From: Chryseobacterium sp. BGARF1
GTDB lineage: Bacteria > Bacteroidota > Bacteroidia > Flavobacteriales > Weeksellaceae
Assembly: GCF_001677955.1 (NCBI RefSeq)
Contig: NZ_LELA01000128.1
Location: 1-38,046 of the forward strand
Direction: 5' to 3'
DNA length: 38,046 bases
Shown here one piece after another: positions 1-7,579 of this stretch. Each line of letters opens with the position of its first letter. Position 1 is the stretch's first letter. The notes under the pieces are model-generated. The model did not search any database. It worked only from the letters and a program-made list of their open reading frames with translations, and was not told where the DNA came from. The position numbers and the translations under genes were made by a program.

Positions 1-70
1 GCGTAGCTCAGCTGGATAGAGCATCTGCCTTCTAAGCAGACGGTCTCAGGTTCGAATCCTGACGCGCTCA
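1..70 (+). tRNA. tRNA-Arg (anticodon TCT), 5' end cut by window
   Basis: Decodes AGA. The D-arm (GCTC...GAGC), a TCTGC/GCAGA anticodon stem around loop CTTCTAA with anticodon TCT at 31-33, and a T-arm with loop TTCGAAT are all visible. The 3' acceptor strand CGCGCTC plus discriminator A ends at 70. That strand predicts a 5' strand GAGCGCG, and the window opens with only its last three bases (GCG), so four bases are missing upstream. CCA is not encoded. A perfect hairpin terminator follows directly. Confidence 0.95.
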
Positions 71-73
71 CTT

Positions 74-105
74 AAAACTCACAATTTTTATTGTGAGTTT
101 TTTTT
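74..105 (+). terminator. Intrinsic terminator of the tRNA-Arg
   Basis: A perfect 12-bp stem AAAACTCACAAT / ATTGTGAGTTTT (74-85 and 90-101) with a TTTT loop runs into a T tract. It starts 3 bases after the tRNA. Confidence 0.9.
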
Positions 106-246
106 GTTTTAGAGCTTTATGTTTTCAAAATCTTAAAAGCTTATTTACACTTTTCAGAAGCAAGAATTTCGTTGCTAATCATTAACATTTTTTTCTTTAT
201 AATATTTTCTTTATTTTTAATCATCTGATTTAAGACCTTTAAAAAG

Positions 247-855
247 ATGGCAACACCGTCGGAACTATTAAAACATTTGGAGCACCTTCATCAGCTTAAT
301 GATGAAGAACGAATTGCGTTGTCACAAATCGCTAAACCCTTATTTCTTCCAAAAAAAACAAAGCTTGTAGAGTCAGGAGATATGTTTGAGCATGTTTTTG
401 TACTTACTACCGGTTTGTTGCGTTGGTATTTCGATTCGGATGAGGGTATAGAAAGTAATATGTTTTTCACCTCTGAAAAAGAACACGCTGTCATTGTTGG
501 CATTCCTGAATATTACGAAGGGCAAAGAGAGACAAAATATACGATTGAAGCACTTGTAGATACTCAATTATTACTGTTTCCAAAAGATACTTTCGAAGAA
601 TTGGCATTTCAGCACAAAGGTATTTTTCAGTTTTATATCAAATCTTTAAAAATTATTATAGATACCCTGCGCATCCGTACAGAAGATTCGTGCAGTAACT
701 CTCCCAGTACACGTTACGAAACGTTTCTTAAAAATCGCCCTTACATTACAAGAAATGCAAACCGTAAGTATATTGCCAATTTTTTAGGAATTACACCCAA
801 TTCTTTATCCCGATTAACAGCCCGCATACAAAAAAAACCGCCACCGAAAAAATAA
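247..855 (+). CDS. Crp/Fnr-family transcriptional regulator
   Basis: A 202-aa cytoplasmic regulator. Residues about 20-125 form a cyclic-nucleotide-binding-type beta-roll, recognisable by the segment VESGDMFEHVFVLTTGLLRWYF. A linker helix follows, then a short C-terminal helix-turn-helix (KYIANFLGITPNSLSRLTARI). The length suits the short Bacteroidota Crp/Fnr branch, in which the effector is usually unknown; no Fnr-type cysteine cluster is seen. The ATG at 247 is preceded by the A-rich stretch AAAAAG. It lies 103 bp ahead of the four-gene efflux-like operon on the same strand and could regulate it, but that is inference from position only. The tail KKPPPKK is unusually basic. Confidence 0.85.
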   Translation: MATPSELLKHLEHLHQLNDEERIALSQIAKPLFLPKKTKLVESGDMFEHVFVLTTGLLRWYFDSDEGIESNMFFTSEKEHAVIVGIPEYYEGQRETKYTIEALVDTQLLLFPKDTFEELAFQHKGIFQFYIKSLKIIIDTLRIRTEDSCSNSPSTRYETFLKNRPYITRNANRKYIANFLGITPNSLSRLTARIQKKPPPKK

Positions 856-887
856 CTTAAGAATAGTTTTTCAGAGTTTCTTCGTTT

Positions 888-895
888 TAATTTTG
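888..895 (+). promoter_or_regulatory. Candidate -7 element for the efflux-like operon
   Basis: TAATTTTG matches the Bacteroidota TAnnTTTG element and lies 63 bp upstream of the ATG at 959. No TTG is found about 19 bp further upstream, so an activator may be needed, or the match is chance. Confidence 0.35.
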
Positions 896-958
896 CACTG
901 TACAAAAACCTGTATCACAGTCGATTGCACAAAAAGTATGATTTAAAACAAAAAAACA

Positions 959-1603
959 ATGAACAAAAAAATTCTAAGAATAGCTTCAGTAAGCTTATTC
1001 ATGCTGTTAGCAAGTAACTCCGTAAATGCCCAAACTCAACCAGTAGAAAAAATTGGCACTTACATTACCCAGGAAATGTCATTTCTTAATATGACCCCGT
1101 TACAGGGCGAACAGGTTTATCAAATCAATGTACAAGCTGCTGCTGCGGTAGAAAATTTAGACCAAAAAAGTTTTGCTCAAAATTCTTCACAGAAAGAAAA
1201 TTTCGAAAGTTTTGCAAAAATTTTAAAAGAAAGAAACCTTGCCTTACAGGAAATTCTTTCGCCTGCACAGTTCCAGCTTTTTCAGGAAAATAAAATCGCA
1301 AGAGCCGCTACTTTCAGAACGATGGTTATGGCACGTATGCTAGATTTAAGCAACGACCAGTTGACACCAATTTTCAACATTAATCAGAAAGTGGTAGAAA
1401 ACGTAAGAAAGGATTTAGATATCTACTTTTCTGCAGATAACAATAGAGGTAAAAATACTGCTCAACGCAAACTACACAAAGCATTGAAAAAAGCCGACAA
1501 AGCTTTTGACCAGATTTTAAGTCCACAGCAAATCACCACTTATCATGAAAATGCCGATTTCTTACGCAGTGTACTTCGTGAAGAATACGGAACTAAAAAT
1601 TAG
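959..1603 (+). CDS. Secreted Spy/CpxP-like (LTXXQ-type) periplasmic protein
   Basis: A 214-aa protein with a clear Sec signal peptide (MNKKILRIASVSLFMLLASN, cleavage after VNA). The mature part is predicted almost wholly helical. It carries two copies of an ILSPxQ motif (EILSPAQFQLF near residue 101 and QILSPQQITTY near 184), reminiscent of the LTxxQ motifs of the Spy/CpxP family of periplasmic chaperones and stress sensors. It is the first gene of an operon with a DUF3302 membrane protein, an HlyD-type protein and an outer-membrane factor. A role in envelope stress or protection of that apparatus is plausible. The family assignment rests on architecture and short motifs, so it is moderate. 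Confidence 0.6.
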   Translation: MNKKILRIASVSLFMLLASNSVNAQTQPVEKIGTYITQEMSFLNMTPLQGEQVYQINVQAAAAVENLDQKSFAQNSSQKENFESFAKILKERNLALQEILSPAQFQLFQENKIARAATFRTMVMARMLDLSNDQLTPIFNINQKVVENVRKDLDIYFSADNNRGKNTAQRKLHKALKKADKAFDQILSPQQITTYHENADFLRSVLREEYGTKN

Positions 1604-1677
1604 TTTTTTATCATGCTTTATGATTCTCGGTATTATCTTAACTGATATGCCGGGATTTTTATCCCAATTATTTTATT

Positions 1678-2079
1678 ATGCAAAAATTACTTACAATACT
1701 GTGTGTATTCCTGTGTTGCGGCCTTTCGTATGCTTCCACAGGAACTTTAGAAGATACTATCGCAGATACAGCATCTTGGCTTATCATACTTATTTTACCA
1801 TTTGCCGGAATATTTCTTTTTTGGAAAGTTCATATTTATCCTGAAAAAGTGGCAGAAAAGAAAAACCATCCACAATTAAACGCCATCAAAAGCATGTGTT
1901 TGCTTTCACTGGTATTTGGCGGTCTTCTTTGGCCGGTTGCTTTAATATGGGCAAACTACGATTACAAAAAAGAAAAAACACCTTCTTCGGATTCAGAAAA
2001 TATAAATTCTTCAAACGGAAAAGAAGAAATTTTAATTGAAGAAAACCAATCGCTTTCAGAAGAAACACAAAATCATTAA
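1678..2079 (+). CDS. DUF3302 (YiaW/YibI-like) inner-membrane protein
   Basis: A 133-aa protein with an N-terminal hydrophobic segment (possibly a signal peptide ending near YAS), a membrane span (WLIILILPFAGIFLFWKV), then the family-typical KKNHPQLNAIKSMCLLSL, a second span and LWPVALIWANYDY. The C-terminus is a hydrophilic Glu/Ser/Asn-rich tail. DUF3302 proteins of unknown function are encoded next to HlyD-type fusion proteins in enterobacteria (yiaW-yiaV, yibI-yibH), and the same pairing occurs here, with only 11 bp between the genes. A small hairpin (GGGAT-TTTT-ATCCC, 1652-1665) in the 74-bp gap upstream could modulate read-through from the preceding gene. The start at 1678 is the only good ATG. 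Confidence 0.75.
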   Translation: MQKLLTILCVFLCCGLSYASTGTLEDTIADTASWLIILILPFAGIFLFWKVHIYPEKVAEKKNHPQLNAIKSMCLLSLVFGGLLWPVALIWANYDYKKEKTPSSDSENINSSNGKEEILIEENQSLSEETQNH

Positions 2080-2090
2080 GAATAAAAATT

Positions 2091-3248
2091 ATGTTAGAAT
2101 TACTTATCGGAATATATGCCGGAATTTGCTGGCTTCTCATTAAAAAATTAAAATTAATTCCTTGGAATTTCAATACGCAGGTTGTTGTCTATTCCTTGCC
2201 AATTTTCGGGTCTATTGCTCTTATTTTAAGTCTGAATTACTTCTGCCCTATTACATCGGATGTAAAAGTAGGTAACCGAAGCGTAGATATTACTACCCAA
2301 ACTTTAGGAAGAGTAAAAAAGGTATATGTAAAAACCAATCAGGAAGTTAAAAAAGGAGATACGTTATTCACTATTGACCCTTTGCCTTATCAACAAGAAA
2401 TAAAATCTTTGGAAGCACAGCTTAGTAATATGAAATCTACCGTTTCGTCCTACAATTCAGATATTGATGCTTCTCGTAAAAATATTTTGAGTTTGCAATC
2501 TCAATTGGATCTAAGCAACAAAAGAATAAAGCAATATCAGGAATTAGTAAGTTCAGGTGCAGCCAATAAATTTGATTTGGAACAGGCAATGTCAACTTCA
2601 CAGGATCTGCAATCAAGAATTAGTGCAGCACAGGCTCAGAAATCATCTTTAGAAACCAAATACAACTCTAATTACAACGGAGAAAACGCTTCAGTTTCGG
2701 AAATCAAAGCTAAATTAGAACAAGCAAAATGGAATCTTTCTCAAACTGTGGTTTTAGCACCAACAGACGGTTTTATTCCCAACGTACAACTGAACGAAGG
2801 GGCAATCATCGCACCGTTCAAATCTGCTTTTGTTTTGATTCAAAAACAACAGTCTATCATTGCATTCTTTTCTCAAAATGAATTGGAAGCCGTAAAAAAT
2901 GGCGATGAAGTAGAACTTGCCTTAAAAACCTCCCCGGGAAAAGTGGTAAAAGCAAAACTGGAATATGTAATCGATGCAACAAGCCAGGGTATTATGAATA
3001 ATGCAGGAGGAATGTTTGGTGGCAACGGAACAACCGCCGGAATTCCGGATACCGCGAGACAATTACCTGAAACAGACGGAAAATTGATTGCAAAATTTGT
3101 TTTAGACGAAAAAGAAAAACCATTAACAGTAGGTGCGCGAGGTACAGCTGTTATTTATTCTGATAACATTAAACCTTTACATTTAATCAGAAAAGTGATG
3201 GTGAGAGTGAACAGTAAAGTCAATTACTTAATTCTAAAACTTCACTAA
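2091..3248 (+). CDS. HlyD-family membrane fusion protein (YibH/YiaV-like)
   Basis: A 385-aa periplasmic adaptor. The N-terminus has two closely spaced hydrophobic segments (about residues 1-17 and 30-50), as in YibH/YiaV, rather than the single span of most HlyD proteins. A biotinyl-lipoyl half-motif follows (GRVKKVYVKTNQEVKKGDTLFTIDPLPY), then a long coiled-coil hairpin (about 100-205), the second lipoyl half (VVLAPTDGFIPNVQLNEGAII), and a beta-barrel domain to the C-terminus. It bridges the inner membrane to a TolC-type channel, here presumably the next gene, which starts one base after this stop. No RND, ABC or MFS pump lies in the operon; the DUF3302 protein takes that place. Confidence 0.85.
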   Translation: MLELLIGIYAGICWLLIKKLKLIPWNFNTQVVVYSLPIFGSIALILSLNYFCPITSDVKVGNRSVDITTQTLGRVKKVYVKTNQEVKKGDTLFTIDPLPYQQEIKSLEAQLSNMKSTVSSYNSDIDASRKNILSLQSQLDLSNKRIKQYQELVSSGAANKFDLEQAMSTSQDLQSRISAAQAQKSSLETKYNSNYNGENASVSEIKAKLEQAKWNLSQTVVLAPTDGFIPNVQLNEGAIIAPFKSAFVLIQKQQSIIAFFSQNELEAVKNGDEVELALKTSPGKVVKAKLEYVIDATSQGIMNNAGGMFGGNGTTAGIPDTARQLPETDGKLIAKFVLDEKEKPLTVGARGTAVIYSDNIKPLHLIRKVMVRVNSKVNYLILKLH

Positions 3249-3249
3249 A

Positions 3250-4650
3250 ATGCTAAAGAAAATAAGTATTGCGTGCGTCCTGTTACTGAGTTTAACCTCT
3301 TGTATTGGTTATAAAAATGCAACACCTGAAAAAATAGAAGCTTTAAAAAACACCAGCGAAATAAAGGCAAACATCGAAATTCCCGATAAATGGATTCAAG
3401 ATAAAGAAACAGACAGCCCCGATTTTTCTTATCAATGGATGAATGAGATTATTACAAGCGAGCTTGAAGTTCTGGTAAAGGAAGGACTTGCCCACAACGC
3501 AGATATCATTATCTCTAAAGAAAAGCTGAATCAAATAGAATTGTCGATGGATATTGCAGGAAGTAACCTTTACCCAAGTGTAAATGCGTTGGCAAATACC
3601 AGCAACAATCTTGTAAGCGGAACTCACATTGGAAATTTACAGTTAAAAGCCAATTGGGAACTCGACCTTTGGGGAAAAAATAAATCGGCAGAAATGGTGA
3701 GTGTAAGTCAATATTACTCGGCGGCATTTCAACAAAAAATGTTGAAACAATCAGTTGCTGCAATGATTGCCAAAGCTTACTATCTAAATATTGCAGGGCA
3801 ATATCAGGAACAGAAAATCAGTCAGTATATTGGTATGACCGAAGATTTGAAAAAGATTTATCTGGTTCAAAATAAGGTCGGAACAGCCAATGAAATTGAT
3901 TTATCCAACATCGAAAGTGAAATTATTTTGCTGAATTCTTATCTTGAAAAAGTAAAAAATGCCAATTCACAATCTCGAAGAAGTTTAGAAATGCTTTGCG
4001 GAAGATATCCGGAAGGTTTATTGAAAGTTAATGCAGAGTTTTCAGCTTTAAAACAGGAAATTCCAGCCAATTTTCCTTTAAGTCTTTTAGAAAAAAGGTC
4101 AGATATTATGGCGCAACAGTTTCAGATAGAAGCCAGTTTTTATGAAATTCAGGAAGCAAAAGCGGCAAGATTGCCTTCCATTAACATCAGTGCAGCTTTT
4201 GGTGCAGCAGAAACCAATGTAGGAGCCATCAGTAATCTTTTTTCCAATCCTTTAATAAAAGTTGGCGGTGGATTGACAACCCCAATTTTCAACGGAGGAA
4301 AACTGAAAAAGAATGTTGAAGTAAAAACTTCAAAGCAAAAACAAGTGGTTGAAGAATATGCAAAATCAGTGCTTTTGGCCTATAATGAAGTAGAATCTGC
4401 ATTAGCCAATCTCAGCTCTATCGAAAAGCAAAATGTTTTTCAGAAACAGGCAATTTCTTCACTGGAAAGGAATGTTGATTTAACGAAAAAACAAATAAAA
4501 ATCGGCAGCAATAATAGTTTTGTCTTACTCCAAAAGCAGAGAGACCTGATAAAAAAAGAGATGAATATCATCGACCTCGACCTGCAACAGCGCATCGAAA
4601 GAATCAATCTTTATATGGCTTTAGGAGCCAATGGTCTTGAACATTTTTAG
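3250..4650 (+). CDS. NodT/TolC-family outer-membrane efflux lipoprotein
   Basis: A 466-aa outer-membrane factor. It begins with a lipoprotein signal peptide (LLLSLTSC, lipidated Cys near residue 18). Two homologous halves follow, each with a long helical hairpin: the first centred on ANWELDLWGKNKSAE, a hallmark of NodT-type RND outer-membrane lipoproteins, the second on GGGLTTPIFNGGKLKKNVEV. The repeat boundary segment FPLSLLEKRSDIMAQQFQIEA is also typical. It is the last gene of the operon and is translationally close-coupled to the HlyD gene. It should form the trimeric exit channel of an export apparatus of unknown substrate. A strong terminator follows within 10 bases. Confidence 0.9.
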   Translation: MLKKISIACVLLLSLTSCIGYKNATPEKIEALKNTSEIKANIEIPDKWIQDKETDSPDFSYQWMNEIITSELEVLVKEGLAHNADIIISKEKLNQIELSMDIAGSNLYPSVNALANTSNNLVSGTHIGNLQLKANWELDLWGKNKSAEMVSVSQYYSAAFQQKMLKQSVAAMIAKAYYLNIAGQYQEQKISQYIGMTEDLKKIYLVQNKVGTANEIDLSNIESEIILLNSYLEKVKNANSQSRRSLEMLCGRYPEGLLKVNAEFSALKQEIPANFPLSLLEKRSDIMAQQFQIEASFYEIQEAKAARLPSINISAAFGAAETNVGAISNLFSNPLIKVGGGLTTPIFNGGKLKKNVEVKTSKQKQVVEEYAKSVLLAYNEVESALANLSSIEKQNVFQKQAISSLERNVDLTKKQIKIGSNNSFVLLQKQRDLIKKEMNIIDLDLQQRIERINLYMALGANGLEHF

Positions 4651-4657
4651 AATTATT

Positions 4658-4705
4658 GGTCTCAGTGGCTTTTCAGAAAAGAAAAGCAGACTAGGGACCT
4701 TTTTT
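4658..4705 (+). terminator. Intrinsic terminator of the efflux-like operon
   Basis: The inner stem GCTTTTC / GAAAAGC around AGAAAA is extended outward by imperfect pairing of GGTC with GACC and is followed by six T residues (4700-4705). It starts 8 bases after the operon's last stop codon. Confidence 0.8.
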
Positions 4706-4770
4706 ATGTATTCAGTTTTAATACATGTTATTTTTTGTCATGTACCAAAATATTCAGTTTAAATAAAATA

Positions 4771-4798
4771 AAAACCACTGTAAAAACACAGTGGTTTT
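4771..4798 (-). terminator. Intrinsic terminator of the SH3-like protein gene
   Basis: A perfect 11-bp stem AAAACCACTGT / ACAGTGGTTTT with a 6-base loop lies 17 bases beyond the stop of the minus-strand gene. Read on the minus strand it continues into a T-rich tract (TTTTATTTTATTT). Confidence 0.85.
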
Positions 4799-4814
4799 CA
4801 AATTTATAATAAGA

Positions 4815-5660
4815 TTATTTCAATCTATAAGAATCACCATTCCAAAGATAGGTTTTTGAGGCGTTTTTCTTCTTTTCGCGGTCTTTCTCATCTTTTTCCA
4901 TCTCTTCCGTTTTAAAAATAAAAGCATCGGGAATTCCGCCTTTATCATTAGGAAAAACAAATTGTTCGCTGTGGTAATAAACATCTGCATCGCCAACATT
5001 CATCAATTGAGGAAGCACAATCATTTTTTTATCTTTTACCAAAACATATTGGTCATAACTTGGAATTCCACAGGCTTCACCAGAAACCATGGCTTTTAAA
5101 GTAAATTCTACATTTTTCAGCTTATGATTGCTCTCAATAGTAAACGTTCCGTAACTCAGACTTTCGCCTGAACCGGTATCGAAAGAAACCTCATCGATTA
5201 GCGTATTTCCTTCAACCATTTTGATGGCAGCAATATTTTGCTTGATCACAATCTCAGGATATTCCTTGTCTTTTTTATTAATGGTTTTCGTTAAACCAAA
5301 AAGAAAATCATACCCGTTTTTAGTTCTGTAACCTATACAAAGATTTCCACCCCAAACGTAGCCTTCGGACGTTTTATCACCTTTTTGGTAAGATATTTTG
5401 TACCAATTGGCTCTTCTTTCGCCTAATTTCAAAATAGTTTCATCTTGTTTAAGTATCAAAATCTGCTGATTCGTTTGTAAAGAATCGAGAATTTGGGCAT
5501 TCACATTTGGTGACTGTCTGATTCTCGTAAAATCAGTAAAAATTTTCTGCGTTTTGTTTTCTTCAAAATGGAAAACTCCGTTTGCATATTCGTAATCTTC
5601 TTCCTGTGCTGAGAAAAACTGAATAATGCATAAAAATAAAACGGTGATGAATGGTTTCAT
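4815..5660 (-). CDS. Secreted SH3-like domain protein of unknown function
   Basis: A 281-aa protein with a signal peptide (MKPFITVLFLCIIQFFSAQ, cleavage after SAQ). Residues about 40-110 resemble a bacterial SH3-like fold (TRIRQSPNVNAQILDSL, then WYKISYQ and EGYVWGGNL). The remaining C-terminal domain is predicted mostly beta and ends in a Lys/Glu-rich segment. Such proteins are common in Chryseobacterium, mostly with no assigned function; peptidoglycan or surface binding is only a guess from the SH3 fold. It lies 63 bp downstream of prmA on the same strand. The two could be co-transcribed, but the spacer carries a short hexamer repeat. Confidence 0.7.
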   Translation of the reverse strand: MKPFITVLFLCIIQFFSAQEEDYEYANGVFHFEENKTQKIFTDFTRIRQSPNVNAQILDSLQTNQQILILKQDETILKLGERRANWYKISYQKGDKTSEGYVWGGNLCIGYRTKNGYDFLFGLTKTINKKDKEYPEIVIKQNIAAIKMVEGNTLIDEVSFDTGSGESLSYGTFTIESNHKLKNVEFTLKAMVSGEACGIPSYDQYVLVKDKKMIVLPQLMNVGDADVYYHSEQFVFPNDKGGIPDAFIFKTEEMEKDEKDREKKKNASKTYLWNGDSYRLK

Positions 5661-5678
5661 ATTTTTTAGGCTAATACT

Positions 5679-5702
5679 GAGGTTGAGATTAAGGTTGAGG
5701 TT
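5679..5702. repeat. Short hexamer tandem repeat between prmA and the SH3-like gene
   Basis: Four consecutive 6-bp units: GAGGTT GAGATT AAGGTT GAGGTT. On the minus strand they read AACCTC-AACCTT-AATCTC-AACCTC. The tract lies about 19 bp upstream of the minus-strand ATG at 5660, so length variation could alter spacing in that gene's 5' region. Confidence 0.7.
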
Positions 5703-5723
5703 AAAATATTATGATAATATATC

Positions 5724-6551
5724 TTATTTTTCAAGCAATAAGCTTACCCATTCTTCACGTTGCAACTTCTTTTTCAGTTCTAAATTGTTTTCTTTACAAA
5801 CTTCCAGAATATCATCAACATCGAAGAAACACAAACCTGAAAGCAATAATTTACCACCTTCGTTTAAAACAGAAACATACGTTGGAATATCTGAAATCAA
5901 AATATTTCTGTTGATATTCGCTAAAATGATATCGTAATTTTCTTTTCCTAAATTATCTGCAGTTCCCAGTTCGATATCCAATTCTACACTATTTCTTGCA
6001 GCATTTTCTTTAGAATTTTCAACTGACCATTCGTCAATATCAATGGCTTTTGTATCTCCGGCTCCGATTTGTTTTGCGTAAATTGCTAACACAGAAGTTC
6101 CACATCCCATATCCAAGACTTTCTTGTCTTTAAAATCGATATCCATCATTTGTTGAATCATCAAATGGGTTGTCGGATGGTGACCTGTTCCGAAAGACAT
6201 TTTAGGCTGAATGACAATTTCGTGCATTCCCGGAACTGATTCATGAAATTCTGCTCTAATCAATACTTTATCATCAATATTGATCGGTTCAAAATTCTTT
6301 TCCCACTCTTCATTCCAGTTGATGTTGGGCATTTCGGTGAAAGTATATTCTATTTTCACTTCTTCATTTTGAAAAAGTGGCAATGCTTTCAATTCTTCTT
6401 CTTTGAAAGACTCTTTCTGAATATACCCTAAAATACCATGAATTTCTTCTGTGAAGCTATCGAAACCTATCTCGATAAGTTCTGCCATTAATATTTCGTT
6501 CCAAGGTTGAAGTGGAGAAATCTTGAAATCGAATTCTAAATAATTTTGCAT
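5724..6551 (-). CDS. prmA: Ribosomal protein L11 methyltransferase
   Basis: A 275-aa SAM-dependent enzyme that methylates ribosomal protein L11. The N-terminal recruitment domain (about 1-110, opening MQNYLEFDFKISPLQPWNE) is followed by a linker with SFGTGHHPTT, the PrmA substrate-site signature. The Rossmann methyltransferase core has motif I VLDMGCGTSVLAI, an acidic ribose-binding segment (AIDIDEWSVENS) and a motif IV equivalent DIILANINRNIL. I place the start at the ATG at 6551; a longer in-frame TTG at 6569 would only add MQQIIH. A possible -7 element (TATTTTTG, minus strand, 6574-6567) lies directly upstream of 6551. It overlaps that TTG codon, which favours the shorter start. Confidence 0.93.
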   Translation of the reverse strand: MQNYLEFDFKISPLQPWNEILMAELIEIGFDSFTEEIHGILGYIQKESFKEEELKALPLFQNEEVKIEYTFTEMPNINWNEEWEKNFEPINIDDKVLIRAEFHESVPGMHEIVIQPKMSFGTGHHPTTHLMIQQMMDIDFKDKKVLDMGCGTSVLAIYAKQIGAGDTKAIDIDEWSVENSKENAARNSVELDIELGTADNLGKENYDIILANINRNILISDIPTYVSVLNEGGKLLLSGLCFFDVDDILEVCKENNLELKKKLQREEWVSLLLEK

Positions 6552-6760
6552 GTGAATAATTTGTTGCAAAAATAAAACTACTTTTTTGAATTCTGAGAAT
6601 AAGTTTTACTGTGCTTCAATTCTAGCTTATCAAAAACTTAAATTTTACAAGTAAGTAATTAAACGGAGTGTTTAAATTGAGTATTTATACATAAAAAAAG
6701 CAAGCTATATATCTTTTACTTTGTCATATCAATAAAAACTTTTAATCAAAAACTATTATT

Positions 6761-7507
6761 ATGGCCAAAATTACAGAAGCCTTAATTGGGCAAGACAAAT
6801 CTGAGGAACTAAAAAATGAATGTGCAGCACATTTGGATACTCTTTTCGGTTTGGGAAAATCAAAATCTGAATACTATGCTGAAAAGATACAAACGAGTTT
6901 GCTGGGAGCAGGGCAAGGTACTGATAGAACATTTCCTATCACAACGATTCAATCGTTTATTTATGATACAAGAGCATATACTTCAGATAACGCAAGTAAT
7001 ATTACTGAAGTAGTAAATGGTGCTATTGATGGTTTTGTAGATGGAGATAATAAAGGAGCCTCGCAAAAACTAGTTTCAGGATTTGTGAACACTCTTTTTG
7101 GAGCTTCAAGCGGTTCTGAATCTGAGGTAATAAGATATTTTGCAGTTTTAGAGGGTGTATCGATGGTACGTCTTGATTTTGCAGGGTGGGCAAAAGTTGT
7201 AAAATCTCAAGCTTTAAAAAGTAAATGTGACAAGGTATCGGCTTTTGTTTTATACAGGTCAATTGTTGACATGAAGAAAGTATCATTAAACGATTTTACA
7301 GCAATTTATCAACATACTGTAAAAGCTGAACATCCTGAATATAATACGAAACAGATTTTACAAGAATGTCACGAATTATACCAGGCATTTAACCCTTCGG
7401 GTAATAGTAGTCGCAAATTACAAGCTAATAGAACAATGCATGCTTTTAAGCCCACAAAAGGCCACGACTCATTAGATGTTTTCAAACAAGATATTAAATC
7501 ATTATAA
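6761..7507 (+). CDS. Unrecognised 248-aa cytosolic protein
   Basis: I do not recognise this protein. It has no signal peptide and no membrane span. The N-terminal half is small-residue rich, with Gly/Ser segments (LLGAGQGTDRTF, FGASSGSESE) and the acidic stretch GAIDGFVDGDNKGAS. The middle (about 120-215) looks helical. The C-terminus is basic and polar (SSRKLQANRTMHAFKPTKGH). It forms a transcription unit of its own: divergent from prmA across about 210 bp and closed by a strong terminator. Its ATG follows AAAACTATTATT, and a near-match to the Bacteroidota -7 box (TTACTTTG, 6716-6723) lies 38 bp upstream. Codon use resembles its neighbours, so it looks like a genuine gene. Confidence 0.75.
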   Translation: MAKITEALIGQDKSEELKNECAAHLDTLFGLGKSKSEYYAEKIQTSLLGAGQGTDRTFPITTIQSFIYDTRAYTSDNASNITEVVNGAIDGFVDGDNKGASQKLVSGFVNTLFGASSGSESEVIRYFAVLEGVSMVRLDFAGWAKVVKSQALKSKCDKVSAFVLYRSIVDMKKVSLNDFTAIYQHTVKAEHPEYNTKQILQECHELYQAFNPSGNSSRKLQANRTMHAFKPTKGHDSLDVFKQDIKSL

Positions 7508-7514
7508 TAAAATA

Positions 7515-7555
7515 AAAAAATAGGTTATCCACAATTTGGGTAACCTATTTTTATA
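7515..7555. terminator. Bidirectional terminator between convergent genes
   Basis: A stem AATAGGTTATCC / GGGTAACCTATT (one G-T pair) around ACAATTT has A-rich sequence on one side and T-rich on the other. It can stop both the plus-strand 248-aa gene and the minus-strand SDR gene. Confidence 0.85.
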
Positions 7556-7579
7556 ACTATACTAAAAGTTTAAAGCTCT

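Noticed and set aside
1651..1670. Hairpin GGGAT-TTTT-ATCCC as a terminator after the Spy-like gene
   Set aside because: A 5-bp stem without a clean T-run; too weak for a separate terminator call, so only mentioned as possible modulation.
1545..1844. 99-aa reading frame overlapping the Spy-like and DUF3302 genes
   Set aside because: It overlaps both better-supported genes in another frame and its product lacks any domain-like pattern (rich in Tyr, Phe and Cys).
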